Shown: piece by piece, positions 1-8,936 of the stretch
How positions within the stretch are numbered: the stretch's first letter is position 1
Layout: the number at the start of each line of letters is the position of its first letter
NCBI RefSeq assembly: GCF_002135315.1
Contig: NZ_NEGA01000004.1
Location: 146,078-210,077 of the forward strand
Direction of reading: 5' to 3'
Length of the DNA stretch: 64,000 nucleotides
Source: Acinetobacter sp. ANC 3903
Lineage (GTDB): Bacteria > Pseudomonadota > Gammaproteobacteria > Pseudomonadales > Moraxellaceae
Made by a program: the position numbers and the translations under genes
The notes under the pieces: generated by a model
Seen by the model: the letters and a program-made list of their open reading frames with translations, nothing else
Database searches by the model: none
Told to the model about the DNA's origin: nothing

Positions 1-186
1 GCCTACTTTTATTTGGTTGCTGGCCTGATTTTAGGTTTTGCCATGGGCTGGGCACAAATGATGCGCGGTGCACATTTTCTTAGCCATAACCTGTGGACTG
101 CCTGGGTGATCTGGCTGGTGAATGTCGGCTTTTATCTGTTCAATTATAAAAAATTCAAACCGGCTTCCTTAAAACCTCAATCTTAA
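1..186 (+). CDS. PAP2-family phosphatase, C-terminal fragment
   Basis: The window opens inside a reading frame of about 61 codons ending at the TAA of 184-186. The visible part has two hydrophobic helices around the segment RGAHFLSHNLWTAW, which resembles the last conserved motif of membrane PAP2 phosphatases (R..HF.SH....W). Family members remove phosphate from lipid substrates at the membrane, some from lipid A or undecaprenyl diphosphate. It lies tail to tail with the pmrCAB operon, so a role in lipid phosphate metabolism would fit, but that link is inference. The N-terminus is outside the window. Confidence 0.6.
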   Translation, partial: AYFYLVAGLILGFAMGWAQMMRGAHFLSHNLWTAWVIWLVNVGFYLFNYKKFKPASLKPQS

Positions 187-204
187 ACATAAGGCGAAAC
201 CCTG

Positions 205-1518
205 TTACAGGGGTAATTGCACATTCACCTGTAAACCGCCCAGACTGGCACTCTTGGAAAAAGACAGGCTGCCACCTAAACGCTCAGTGGCTTTGTCTAC
301 AATAGACAAGCCCAGACCACTGCCTATTTCCAGATGATGGTGAATCCGGTAAAAGCGCTTAAGTATGTTTTCATACATCTCTGGCGCAATGCCTGGTCCA
401 CTGTCCTCAACTTGAATCATGGCACAACCAGCTTGTTTAAACACCGATACATTGATCACCCCTTGATGAGGAGTGTATTTAATCGCGTTATCGATCAGGT
501 TAAAAATGATGGAATGTACCGCCGATTGCTGACTGTGCAGCAGCAGATCTTCTTGTCGCTCCATCCCCAAATCAATTTCTTTTTGCATGGCTAAATGTAT
601 GAGTTGTTCTACACAATTCACCGCAACCTGATTGAGCAAAAATTGCTGTTTGGTTTCAAGCTCCATGATAGAGGCATCCTGTTTGGCCAGATTGAGTAAC
701 TGGCTGACCAAATTCTGAATACGGATTAAGCCCTGACTTAAATTCTGTAAATCCTGATCTTCCGGAGACTGTTTTAACAAAATCTGGATCTGTAAATTCA
801 AGGCAGTGATCGGTGTGCGCAGCTCATGTGCAGCATCGGCAATAAACTGGCGCTGTTCCTGTTGCGATTGTGAAATGCGGTCAAACAGATGATTCATTTC
901 AACTATGGTCGGAACAATTTCTACCGGATAATTATTCATTTGAATGGCCGTTAATTCATCTGAATCACGGCGTGCCAATTCTGCCTTAAAGTCATCTAAG
1001 GGCTGCAAACTACGACTGATAATCCAGCTCAGCCCCAAAATCACCACAGACATAAACAGCAAATAAGGAAGGAACATGCCGGCTGCCAGTTCTAAAGCCA
1101 AGTGCTCTCTGGTCGATTGCTGCTGGCTAATCTGAATCTGTTTATCTTTTAAAGGCAAGACATACGTATGCCAAATATCCTGTGTGGTTTTATGGGTATA
1201 AAATCCGGCTTTTTTTACGGGCTGAACCAGCAGGTTTAAGGCATGGGTTTTATAATTCTGATCTGCATAAGACCAGACATCAATAAATAAATCTTCTTCC
1301 TGATAATGCTTGGACTGATCGATTTGGCTTTGAATCAGTTCAGGATCATGTAGCGCGACGCGTTCTGCCAGATTTTGCATCTGGGCATCCAGAATTTCAT
1401 TTATTTCTTGCAGCGCAATCCGGTAAGCCGAGAACACCAGCAGACAGCCAAAAGCAATACTGAAAATTGAAATATAAATAATCAGACGTTTTTTTAATGA
1501 ATACTGTGGTTGCACCAA
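205..1518 (-). CDS. pmrB: Sensor histidine kinase PmrB
   Basis: Inner-membrane histidine kinase of 437 residues, close to the usual size of Acinetobacter PmrB. An N-terminal transmembrane helix (about 12-32), a periplasmic segment, a second helix (about 147-168) and a HAMP-like linker precede the HisKA motif HELRTPIT with its phospho-accepting His near 231. The ATPase part shows the N box (NLIDNAIKYTP) and G box (DSGPGIAP). It is last in pmrC-pmrA-pmrB, 9 bp after pmrA. The first codons are TTG then GTG, so the exact start is uncertain. Known role of the family: activating PmrA and so lipid A phosphoethanolamine addition and polymyxin resistance. No defect is visible. Confidence 0.88.
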   Translation of the reverse strand: MVQPQYSLKKRLIIYISIFSIAFGCLLVFSAYRIALQEINEILDAQMQNLAERVALHDPELIQSQIDQSKHYQEEDLFIDVWSYADQNYKTHALNLLVQPVKKAGFYTHKTTQDIWHTYVLPLKDKQIQISQQQSTREHLALELAAGMFLPYLLFMSVVILGLSWIISRSLQPLDDFKAELARRDSDELTAIQMNNYPVEIVPTIVEMNHLFDRISQSQQEQRQFIADAAHELRTPITALNLQIQILLKQSPEDQDLQNLSQGLIRIQNLVSQLLNLAKQDASIMELETKQQFLLNQVAVNCVEQLIHLAMQKEIDLGMERQEDLLLHSQQSAVHSIIFNLIDNAIKYTPHQGVINVSVFKQAGCAMIQVEDSGPGIAPEMYENILKRFYRIHHHLEIGSGLGLSIVDKATERLGGSLSFSKSASLGGLQVNVQLPL

Positions 1519-1527
1519 TGATTAACC

Positions 1528-2205
1528 TTATAATTGCCCCAGTCGATAGCCCAACCCGCGAATGGTTCGAATAAAATCTTTGCCGAGTTTGGCGCGTAAA
1601 TGGTGTACATAAACCTCAATGGTATTGCTGTTTATCTCACTGTCCAGATCATATAACTTATCTTCTAAATTGGCTTTAGAAAAAATCTTGTTCGGATGGC
1701 TGACCAAAGGAATTAAAATGGCCCACTCACGATTGGACAGGTCTATATATTGCCCCTGAAACTTGGCAATATGCTGTTCAACATCCAGCACCAAACCACC
1801 ATAAGCCAAGGTTCTTAAACTATCTTGCAGGCTGGATTCCGCACCACTACGACGTAACAACGCATGAATACGCGCCAACAGTTCATCAAACTCATAGGGC
1901 TTGATTAAATAATCATCTGCCCCATGATTTAATCCATCTACACGGTTTTGCAACTGATCACGGGCAGAGATAATCAGTACTGGTAAAGTCGGCCATTGCT
2001 GGCGAATATTTTTCAACACCTGCATACCATCCATCATCGGTAAGCCAAGGTCGAGTAAAACAATATCAAATTTTTCTTGTGTCAGCCTTTTTAAACCATC
2101 AATGCCATTATTGACCCATTCCGCATCCATTTGCTGATATTTCAACAAAGTCATGCTGGATTCAGCAATCATAAAATCATCTTCAATCATTAATATTTTA
2201 GTCAT
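1528..2205 (-). CDS. pmrA: Response regulator PmrA (OmpR/PhoB family)
   Basis: A 225-residue two-component regulator. The N-terminal receiver domain has the acidic pocket (EDD at 8-10), the phospho-accepting Asp in LLDLGLP near residue 52, and the conserved Lys in IKPYEFDELL. The C-terminal winged helix ends with EVYVHHLRAKLG and IRTIRGLGYRLG, typical of OmpR/PhoB DNA-binding domains. It sits between pmrC and pmrB, 9 bp from each, so the three are one leftward operon. In Acinetobacter, PmrA activates its own operon including pmrC. Confidence 0.92.
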   Translation of the reverse strand: MTKILMIEDDFMIAESSMTLLKYQQMDAEWVNNGIDGLKRLTQEKFDIVLLDLGLPMMDGMQVLKNIRQQWPTLPVLIISARDQLQNRVDGLNHGADDYLIKPYEFDELLARIHALLRRSGAESSLQDSLRTLAYGGLVLDVEQHIAKFQGQYIDLSNREWAILIPLVSHPNKIFSKANLEDKLYDLDSEINSNTIEVYVHHLRAKLGKDFIRTIRGLGYRLGQL

Positions 2206-2214
2206 GCGTTCAAC

Positions 2215-3882
2215 TCATAGTTTCTTTTTTGATTGACATTGCTGCAACATATTATATTGCTCATCCATGGTCTGGCTTTGAACATCGAGCAGGCCGAGCA
2301 GACTTGGAAATAAATGATCATGACTCAATTCTTGGCTTTTTTGCTTTGCCAAGCAAGCAATTTGCGCAGAATTTTGTTGGCTCCACTCAGGTGAAAACCA
2401 CATCAGCATGGGAATATGAGTTTGCTGTGCAGGTGCAATCGCATAAGGTGAACCATGTAGATATAAGCCATGCTCTCCGGTTGACTCGCCATGATCGGAT
2501 AAATACCAAAATCCGGTTTGATAACTGGTATTAGTTTTTAAGACTTGAATAAGCGAACTTAACACATGGTCGGTATATACAATCGAATTATCATAACTGT
2601 TCAATAATTCTGTGCTGCTACAGCCCTGAATGGCATTGCTATCACAGCTCGGTTTAAACGGCTGGAATGCAGCAGTGGAACGCTGATAATAAGCCGGTCC
2701 ATGACTGCCCATTTGATGCAAGACAATTAAACGTGGCGTTTGGTCAGTTGCCGGAATTCCTGCAAGATAGGCTTTTAGGCTGTCCACCAGAATTTCGTCA
2801 TAACAGTCTCCATCTTTGGCACACCATTTATCTTTTAACTGTTGTGGAATTTGATACTGTTCCACCCGGTTACATGTCCCTTTACAGCCGGAATTATTAT
2901 CAATCCAGGTCACCTTGTAGCCAGCTCGTTTGGCAACATCCAGCAATCCTTCACGATGGCTGGCAAGCTGGTCATCATAATCTTTACGCGGCATGCCCGA
3001 GAACATACAAGGCACTGAAACTGCCGTTGCCGTACCACATGAGCTGACATTGCTAAAATTGATAATATCCAGTTTGGATAGTTCAGGGTTGGTATTTTTA
3101 GCATAGCCATTTAAAGAAAAACTTTCCGCACGTGCAGTTTCACCCACCACCAGTACCATCAATTTAGGTTTATGCTGGGTACTGACTGGTTGATCCAAAT
3201 GCGCATCTTCGCCATAAGCAATTAAAGGCAAATTCTGTTTCGGTGCAGATTTATGATAATAAGAAAGTGTTGATGCGATGGTGTTTTGAGGAGAAATCAT
3301 GCCTTTTAAATCACGATGCTCCCGAAAGATCGCAGCATAATCCACATAAAAGAGAAATAACAATCCGCCCACCAATAACAATGAAACAATGCCATTAATG
3401 AGTTTTTTTGTGGCTTTAGGCAAGAAAACTTCAGGCTTGATACGCACCAAAGCCACAAAAATAAGCGGGCAGATCACCAGGAACACAGTCCAAAGCACAA
3501 AGCGCAGAGACATTAAACCTCGGACTTCACGTGCATCGGTTTGCATCATATTCTGAACCTGTTCAGGTGAAATCACCACGCCCAAACTATTGACAAAATA
3601 TGCCGTAAAACCACCGACCACTAAAAGAATTGAAGCAAATATTTTTGCGTTCCATTTCCACTGGATCAGCTGAAAAATAAAGTTATACGCCGCAACAATC
3701 ACCAATACGGTTGCCATTAAAAACAAATAGGCTTTAGGACCTTGATAGGGCGTTAGACTTTGTATTTTTTGAAAAAATGCAAAATTTAAAATCGCGCCCA
3801 GCCAGATTGCCAGCAATAAATTAAACTGGCTTAATGAAATCGGCTTTATCTTATTACGTATTGGATTGATGATATTGGACAT
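2215..3882 (-). CDS. pmrC: Lipid A phosphoethanolamine transferase PmrC/EptA
   Basis: A 555-residue inner-membrane enzyme that moves phosphoethanolamine from phosphatidylethanolamine to lipid A, lowering negative charge and binding of polymyxins. About five N-terminal transmembrane helices (residues 20-190) precede a periplasmic alkaline phosphatase/sulfatase-fold domain. The catalytic threonine is in VVGETARAESF near residue 248, and metal-binding motifs such as SDHGESTGEHG follow. Several cysteines consistent with the disulphides of EptA enzymes are present. First gene of the pmrCAB operon. Confidence 0.93.
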   Translation of the reverse strand: MSNIINPIRNKIKPISLSQFNLLLAIWLGAILNFAFFQKIQSLTPYQGPKAYLFLMATVLVIVAAYNFIFQLIQWKWNAKIFASILLVVGGFTAYFVNSLGVVISPEQVQNMMQTDAREVRGLMSLRFVLWTVFLVICPLIFVALVRIKPEVFLPKATKKLINGIVSLLLVGGLLFLFYVDYAAIFREHRDLKGMISPQNTIASTLSYYHKSAPKQNLPLIAYGEDAHLDQPVSTQHKPKLMVLVVGETARAESFSLNGYAKNTNPELSKLDIINFSNVSSCGTATAVSVPCMFSGMPRKDYDDQLASHREGLLDVAKRAGYKVTWIDNNSGCKGTCNRVEQYQIPQQLKDKWCAKDGDCYDEILVDSLKAYLAGIPATDQTPRLIVLHQMGSHGPAYYQRSTAAFQPFKPSCDSNAIQGCSSTELLNSYDNSIVYTDHVLSSLIQVLKTNTSYQTGFWYLSDHGESTGEHGLYLHGSPYAIAPAQQTHIPMLMWFSPEWSQQNSAQIACLAKQKSQELSHDHLFPSLLGLLDVQSQTMDEQYNMLQQCQSKKKL

Positions 3883-4011
3883 AAGTGTTGGCTAAACTTT
3901 TTACTGATGTGTTAATCTAAAATATCAAACTTAAAACTCACTTAATATAAAAAAATAATAAAAAAAGGCAATAAAAACACTGCCTTCTCTTAAATAATAG
4001 CATCTAACCCA

Positions 4012-5130
4012 TTAGAATTTGTATTCTAAGCCTGTACCTAATACAGGTTGTTTAGTTTCCAAATCACCTTGTTCAAGCGTTAAATAACCGGCATAACCAT
4101 ACGCTTTTACTTGTTTGTTAAATGCATAGTCTGCACCCACAAAAATTTGCTGCGCATCAAAATCTGATTTTGCTAATTTAAAGCTGGTGGTATTTTGGCT
4201 ATATTGCGCTTTTACAGTCCAAGCTTTCGCAGTCGGAAGGTTATATTCCGCACCCACTAACCAGCCTTGTGAGTCATCAATATCTGCTGCTAATAGATCA
4301 TTGCCTGCTGCATCTTCAACTTCAGAAGTTTGATAAAGCGCTTTAAGTGCCAAACCACCATCCAGGTTTACACGACCAATGGCACGAAGTGTATTTGCAG
4401 CAGCAAAAGCAGTTCCGGCAGCCCCAGCAGTTACTTCAGGTGTAGCTGCATTTAAAAAACCGCGGCCAGCAAAAGTACTTGGAATTGCTTTGTCATAAGC
4501 AATACCTGCCACAACCACCGGACTGTCATATACTACAGATGCAGACCATGCATCACCTAAGCCACGACCGGCAGTTTTAGATGCGCCATTGCCTTTTGCA
4601 ATGCCTGAAGCTTCACCAGAAGCCAATAAAGCATTTACTTTAATGGCACCTGTAGGCAATTTAATTGCCGGAGATTCATAAATGACCGCATTCGATATAC
4701 GGGCTTCACCAGTAAAAATACCAGTCACATCGGCTTTGTTGGCTACATAGTTATTAAATGTATCCACTGGGCTTGAAAGCTGTTTCAATGGCGTGTCATG
4801 TGCACCCACTTTTAAAGTACCGAATTGCGCATCTTTTAAACCGACAAAACGGTTACGTGTAGTCCAGTCTGTGTTATCACCATCTGCACTTAGGCCCCAC
4901 TCAATCGCATAGACTGCGCTTAAACGATCGTTAAGTTTTTCTTCACCTTTTAAACCTAGAAATGAGCTGTTTGAACTGACTTCAACAACGTCACGATCAG
5001 AAACAGGCGATGCATTATCTTCTGGTAAATAATCGATACTTGCATCAATTTCTCCATAAAGAGTTGGCGCTGCAAAAGTTGATCCCGCTAATACACTTAA
5101 AGCAATCGCTGCTGCTATTTTGGCTTTCAT
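4012..5130 (-). CDS. Gram-negative trimeric-type porin (Porin_4 family)
   Basis: A 372-residue outer-membrane protein. It has a Sec signal peptide ending in AGSTFA-AP, then the beta-barrel start TLYGEIDASIDY, the SSFLGLKGEEKL element of Neisseria/Burkholderia-type porins, and a C-terminal aromatic residue (GTGLEYKF) needed for barrel assembly. Alternating hydrophobic strands run through the sequence. It probably allows passive entry of small anions or nutrients; the substrate cannot be read from the sequence. It is monocistronic, and an 18-bp palindrome lies just upstream of the start codon. Confidence 0.8.
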   Translation of the reverse strand: MKAKIAAAIALSVLAGSTFAAPTLYGEIDASIDYLPEDNASPVSDRDVVEVSSNSSFLGLKGEEKLNDRLSAVYAIEWGLSADGDNTDWTTRNRFVGLKDAQFGTLKVGAHDTPLKQLSSPVDTFNNYVANKADVTGIFTGEARISNAVIYESPAIKLPTGAIKVNALLASGEASGIAKGNGASKTAGRGLGDAWSASVVYDSPVVVAGIAYDKAIPSTFAGRGFLNAATPEVTAGAAGTAFAAANTLRAIGRVNLDGGLALKALYQTSEVEDAAGNDLLAADIDDSQGWLVGAEYNLPTAKAWTVKAQYSQNTTSFKLAKSDFDAQQIFVGADYAFNKQVKAYGYAGYLTLEQGDLETKQPVLGTGLEYKF

Positions 5131-5152
5131 TTATTAAGATTCCTAAATTATC

Positions 5153-5170
5153 TTGTAACAAATGTTACAA
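5153..5170. promoter_or_regulatory. Operator-like perfect palindrome upstream of the porin
   Basis: TTGTAACA-AA-TGTTACAA is a perfect inverted repeat starting 23 bp before the porin ATG (5130). Its place between promoter and start codon suggests a repressor site or an effect on the 5' UTR. The regulator is not identifiable. Confidence 0.45.
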
Positions 5171-5242
5171 CTGTCTCTTATATTACAAAATGATTAATTT
5201 TATATTTATATATATTTTTTAGTACTTTAGCTTGTCAGACAA

Positions 5243-6511
5243 TTAAACGGCGGAGGATGGCTTTTTTGTTACACAGTTGATCCAGCGCAAGATAAAAACA
5301 ACAGACAGAATCGCAATGATATTAATGGCCAGCAAATAATCGGCATATCCCAGTGCATCGGCAAAAATTCCGCTTAAGCTATACAATCCGCCACTTACGG
5401 TTGCCATCAGCGAAACCTGAAAAGTGAAATCTGTGCCGGCCAAATGTTTACGGCTGTATTGCATCACCAAGGTGAGCATGACCACTAGTAACATCGCTGA
5501 AATCATGTCTTCAGCAGCATTAATCAGATAAATCACCCAGGTTTCAATATGCCGTTGAGCCTCATATTGAAAAGCCAGCCAGGTATAAGCCGCCAGACTC
5601 AAAATCTTGAATATGGAAAAGACCAGCAGTGCTTGAGCACGGGAAAGAAACTTGAGGCTAAAACCAGCCAGCCCGGCTCCCGCTAATGCCGCCACGGCAC
5701 CGAGCATGGTCACATAGAGGCCAATTTGCGAAAAGCTCAAACCTAAATCGACCATTAAGGGTTTCAGTAAAGGTCCGGATAAGCCATCGGCAATCTTAAA
5801 TGTGATCAGGACTGCCAGCCATGCAGCAAGATTCGGAGTCCGATAAAAATAAGCCAGATAATTTTTTACTTTCTGCCAGCTAAAGCTTTCTGCTTCAGTC
5901 AGGGACGGCGTATGTTTCAGTCTATGCGGTTCTTTAAAAAACAGAATGGGCAATGTATTGAGCAATACCAGTGCCGCCAAAATTAAAAAAGTGCTTTGCC
6001 AATCCAGCCAGTCCAGTGCCCACAGAATGGCTCCCCCACCGACAATAAAACCCAGCCGTGAGCCGATCACCTGAAAAGTGTTGCCCCAATGCTGCTGCTG
6101 ACTATGTAGCATATTGACCGCCAGACCATCAGTAGCAATGTCCTGGGTTGCCCCAACCAGATTCATGCTGAGTAAAGCTACAAAAAAAGCCAGTAAATAT
6201 TCAGGCTGGTTTAAAGCTTGGATGGGAAGAAAAGATAGACCCAGCAACACTGCGACACTGAGTAACTGGGTGGGTACAATCCAGCTACGGTAATGCCCAA
6301 ATGCTGCATGACCGAAACGATCGACCCAAGCTGCCCAGAAAATTTTAATCGACCAGGGCAACATCAATAATCCAAAGCCGCCAATATGGGCCAGCGATAC
6401 CCCCTGGGCACGTAAAATCACCGGCAAAGCATGGGTCATAAAGCCTACCGGCAAACCCTGAGCCCAATATAAAGAAAACAATAAAATATAGAGCTTAGGT
6501 GAAGTCGGCAT
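5243..6511 (-). CDS. MFS transporter, AmpG/RhtX-FptX-like
   Basis: A 422-residue protein with about 12 predicted transmembrane helices. The opening YWAQGLPVGFMTHALPVILR and the motif WAAWVDRFG are typical of the AmpG-like branch of the major facilitator superfamily, which includes the siderophore importers RhtX and FptX. Import of a siderophore or a muropeptide across the inner membrane is therefore likely, but no siderophore genes are near to decide. It stands alone between the leftward porin and a rightward acyltransferase. Confidence 0.65.
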   Translation of the reverse strand: MPTSPKLYILLFSLYWAQGLPVGFMTHALPVILRAQGVSLAHIGGFGLLMLPWSIKIFWAAWVDRFGHAAFGHYRSWIVPTQLLSVAVLLGLSFLPIQALNQPEYLLAFFVALLSMNLVGATQDIATDGLAVNMLHSQQQHWGNTFQVIGSRLGFIVGGGAILWALDWLDWQSTFLILAALVLLNTLPILFFKEPHRLKHTPSLTEAESFSWQKVKNYLAYFYRTPNLAAWLAVLITFKIADGLSGPLLKPLMVDLGLSFSQIGLYVTMLGAVAALAGAGLAGFSLKFLSRAQALLVFSIFKILSLAAYTWLAFQYEAQRHIETWVIYLINAAEDMISAMLLVVMLTLVMQYSRKHLAGTDFTFQVSLMATVSGGLYSLSGIFADALGYADYLLAINIIAILSVVFILRWINCVTKKPSSAV

Positions 6512-6540
6512 ACTGTTCCCTGAGTCTCATGCCTTTCAAA

Positions 6541-6568
6541 TTATTCATTTAAAGTTATTCATTTAAAA
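6541..6568. repeat. Two-copy 14-bp tandem repeat
   Basis: TTATTCATTTAAAG is followed directly by TTATTCATTTAAAA in the divergent intergenic region (6512-6741) between the MFS gene and the acyltransferase. A recent slippage duplication is the simplest explanation; no function is evident. Confidence 0.5.
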
Positions 6569-6741
6569 TCATGTGTGTAGAGTTATATCTTTAGAGTCGT
6601 ATCGTGAAACTTCAAGCAGATTGATCATTGTGCTCAAGTCAGCTGGATCGTTGCGTACTTTTTGCCAATGCATCTTATTTTACAAAAGCTTAGCATATTT
6701 TTAAGCCTATAAAATTTTGTCAGGAAGTTCAATCAACGGCC

Positions 6742-7368
6742 ATGATCAAACATTTTCCTACATTGCCTGCTCAAGTTCCTGCCCGTAGCGGAAATTTAAG
6801 CCTAAATATTTTCAAAAAGATATTTCTTGCCCAAGGCTGGAGTTTTGATGGCGAATTTCCCAACCTGCCTAAAGCGGTAGCGATTATTTCTCCGCATACG
6901 TCTAATATAGATGCCTGGCATGGCTTTACTGCCCTGCTTGGGCTAGGGATTAAAATTACCGTTTTTGGCAAACACACCTTATTTAACACACCGCTGAAAC
7001 CCTTGCTGGAATGGATTGGCGTGATTCCGGTCAATCGCAGCATTCAACAAGGTACAACTCAGCAAATTATTGACTTCATTAATACGCAACAGCAGATCTG
7101 GGTCGGTATGGCACCGGAAGGAACACGCAAACAGGCCGAGTCGATTCGAAGCGGGTTTTATCGTATTGCAGTAGGTGCCCACATCCCTATTGTGATGTTT
7201 TCACTGGATTACAAAAACAAGGCCATTCACTGCCTGGGCGTGTTCTACCCGACTGGAAATTATGAGCAGGATCTGGAACAGATTCTGGATCAATATACCG
7301 GTAAATTTTCTCCAAAAAATCCGGGCTGGCTGGCCAAGCCTTTACAAAATCGTTTAAAAAACAACTAG
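6742..7368 (+). CDS. Lysophospholipid acyltransferase family protein (PlsC-like)
   Basis: A 208-residue acyltransferase-fold protein. The catalytic H-X4-D motif appears as SPHTSNIDAWH near residue 50, and the substrate-binding motif EGTRKQ appears near residue 127. VIPVNRS matches the block between them. Known family activity is acyl transfer to lysophosphatidic acid or related lysolipids at the inner membrane. Without the longer N-terminal helices of housekeeping PlsC it is probably an accessory enzyme. It precedes a patatin-like lipase gene by 63 bp, so the two could act on related lipids (inference). Confidence 0.75.
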   Translation: MIKHFPTLPAQVPARSGNLSLNIFKKIFLAQGWSFDGEFPNLPKAVAIISPHTSNIDAWHGFTALLGLGIKITVFGKHTLFNTPLKPLLEWIGVIPVNRSIQQGTTQQIIDFINTQQQIWVGMAPEGTRKQAESIRSGFYRIAVGAHIPIVMFSLDYKNKAIHCLGVFYPTGNYEQDLEQILDQYTGKFSPKNPGWLAKPLQNRLKNN

Positions 7369-7431
7369 CCAAAGTGAAATTTATTTGTTGTGATGTGTGC
7401 AACATTGGCGATTTGATGTTCAATTTCAACC

Positions 7432-8349
7432 ATGAAACTTGCACACTATTCCTGTATTGGCTTACTTGGACTGAGCCTGATTGGCTGTGATAAAGCCACT
7501 CAAACCCCACCGCAAACTACAAGCATAAAAGCGCGTGAACCTGTGATTGCCATCGCTTTAGGCGGTGGCGGCGCCAAAGGCTTTGCCCATATCGGGGTGC
7601 TGAAAGTTTTAGAGTCACATGGCATTAAACCGAAAATTGTCACTGGCACCAGTGCCGGCAGTTTTGTCGGCAGTATTTACGCCAGTGGTAAAACACCGTA
7701 TCAATTGCAGCAAATTGCCCTGACGCTGAAAGAATCGGACATCCGTGACCTAACCCTGAACAGTCAAGGCATTGTACAAGGTCAAAAATTGCAGAATTAT
7801 GTGAACCAGCACATTGCCAATAAACCGATTGAACAGTTCCCGATTCGCTTTGCCGCTGTCGCGACCCGTCTGGACACCGGGCTTAAAGCGGAATTTATTA
7901 AAGGCAATGCCGGTCAGGCCGTGCGTGCCTCATGCAGTATCCCCAATGTATTTGTGCCAGCCACCATTGGCGGAAAACAATATGTGGATGGCGGTCTGGT
8001 CAGTCCGATTCCAGTAAAAACAGCCAAAGCTATGGGCGCAGATATCGTCATTGCCGTGGATATTTCTGCGCGCCCCGAAGGCTCTAAACCACTGAATATG
8101 TGGGGGCTGCTGGATCAGACCATTAATATTATGGGACAGCAAAGCATCAATGAAGAACTGGGTCAGGCCAATGTGGTGATTCAACCTAAAGTGGGGCATT
8201 TGGGAACTCTGGATTTAAAAGCCAGCAATCAGTCTATTCTGGAAGGTGAGAAAGCAGCCCAGCTCAAAATCGTTGCCATTGACAAGGCGATTAGCGATTT
8301 TAAAAAATCAGCCGCTGCATTCAAGCCTACTGCAAAATCCAGAATTTAA
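7432..8349 (+). CDS. Patatin-like phospholipase, lipoprotein
   Basis: A 305-residue protein with a lipoprotein signal peptide: the hydrophobic stretch ends in the lipobox LIGC, so Cys19 would be lipidated. The patatin fold follows: oxyanion loop GGGGAKG near 44-50, nucleophile elbow GTSAG (Ser) near 77, and catalytic Asp in DGG (YVDGGLVSP). It resembles NTE/RssA-type bacterial patatins. It likely hydrolyses phospholipid or acyl esters at the membrane facing the periplasm. Confidence 0.82.
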   Translation: MKLAHYSCIGLLGLSLIGCDKATQTPPQTTSIKAREPVIAIALGGGGAKGFAHIGVLKVLESHGIKPKIVTGTSAGSFVGSIYASGKTPYQLQQIALTLKESDIRDLTLNSQGIVQGQKLQNYVNQHIANKPIEQFPIRFAAVATRLDTGLKAEFIKGNAGQAVRASCSIPNVFVPATIGGKQYVDGGLVSPIPVKTAKAMGADIVIAVDISARPEGSKPLNMWGLLDQTINIMGQQSINEELGQANVVIQPKVGHLGTLDLKASNQSILEGEKAAQLKIVAIDKAISDFKKSAAAFKPTAKSRI

Positions 8350-8448
8350 AAATTATGCTTTTTTAATATTCAAAGACTTATTCATCTGCTAAATTGATAT
8401 AGAGACTAAAATGATCTCTATTCATTTTTACAATACACGAGTAGATGT

Positions 8449-8922
8449 ATGGAATTTGCTTTCGAACCTTGGCATTGGTTTGTATTGGGTGTGTTGCTCA
8501 TGCTTTCTGAATTAGTCATCCCCGCTTTCGCTGCACTGTGGTTTGGCATCGCAGCCATCATGGTGGGCGTTTTATACTGGATGTTCCCGATGATGGGGCT
8601 TACCACCCAACTGGTCACCTGGATTATCTTGTCCGTTCTGTGTACTTTGCTGTGGTTTAAATTTATTAAACCGCTTTCGATTGATAAAACCAAAGCAGGT
8701 TTATCGCGTGAAGCCACCATCGGTCAAGTCGGCATGGTCATTCAAATTCATATGCAACATGACTTGATTACCGTGCGTTTTCCGATGCCGGTTTTAGGTT
8801 CAGATGAATGGAACTGCCGTTCATTGTCACCAGTAAAAGTGGGTGATCGGGTACGCGTAATCGAAATTTCGGGTAATGATCTTGTGGTGAAACCCCACAA
8901 TCCAAATAACGAAAATATATAA
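8449..8922 (+). CDS. NfeD-family membrane protein
   Basis: A 157-residue protein with two or three N-terminal transmembrane helices (residues 8-75) and a C-terminal OB-fold (about 85-150: EATIGQVGMV... VKVGDRVRVIEISGNDLVVKP). This is the short NfeD type, which partners with SPFH proteins in membrane quality control and microdomain organisation. The partner SPFH gene starts 15 bp downstream, so the two form an operon. Confidence 0.85.
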   Translation: MEFAFEPWHWFVLGVLLMLSELVIPAFAALWFGIAAIMVGVLYWMFPMMGLTTQLVTWIILSVLCTLLWFKFIKPLSIDKTKAGLSREATIGQVGMVIQIHMQHDLITVRFPMPVLGSDEWNCRSLSPVKVGDRVRVIEISGNDLVVKPHNPNNENI

Positions 8923-8936
8923 AGTGAGGAAATAAC

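Noticed and set aside
205..3882. Colistin-resistance mutations in pmrCAB
   Set aside because: All three genes look intact with normal motifs. Without a susceptible reference strain single substitutions cannot be judged.
6771..7510. Minus-strand frames opposite the acyltransferase and patatin genes
   Set aside because: They overlap genes with clear catalytic motifs on the plus strand, and show no family signature.
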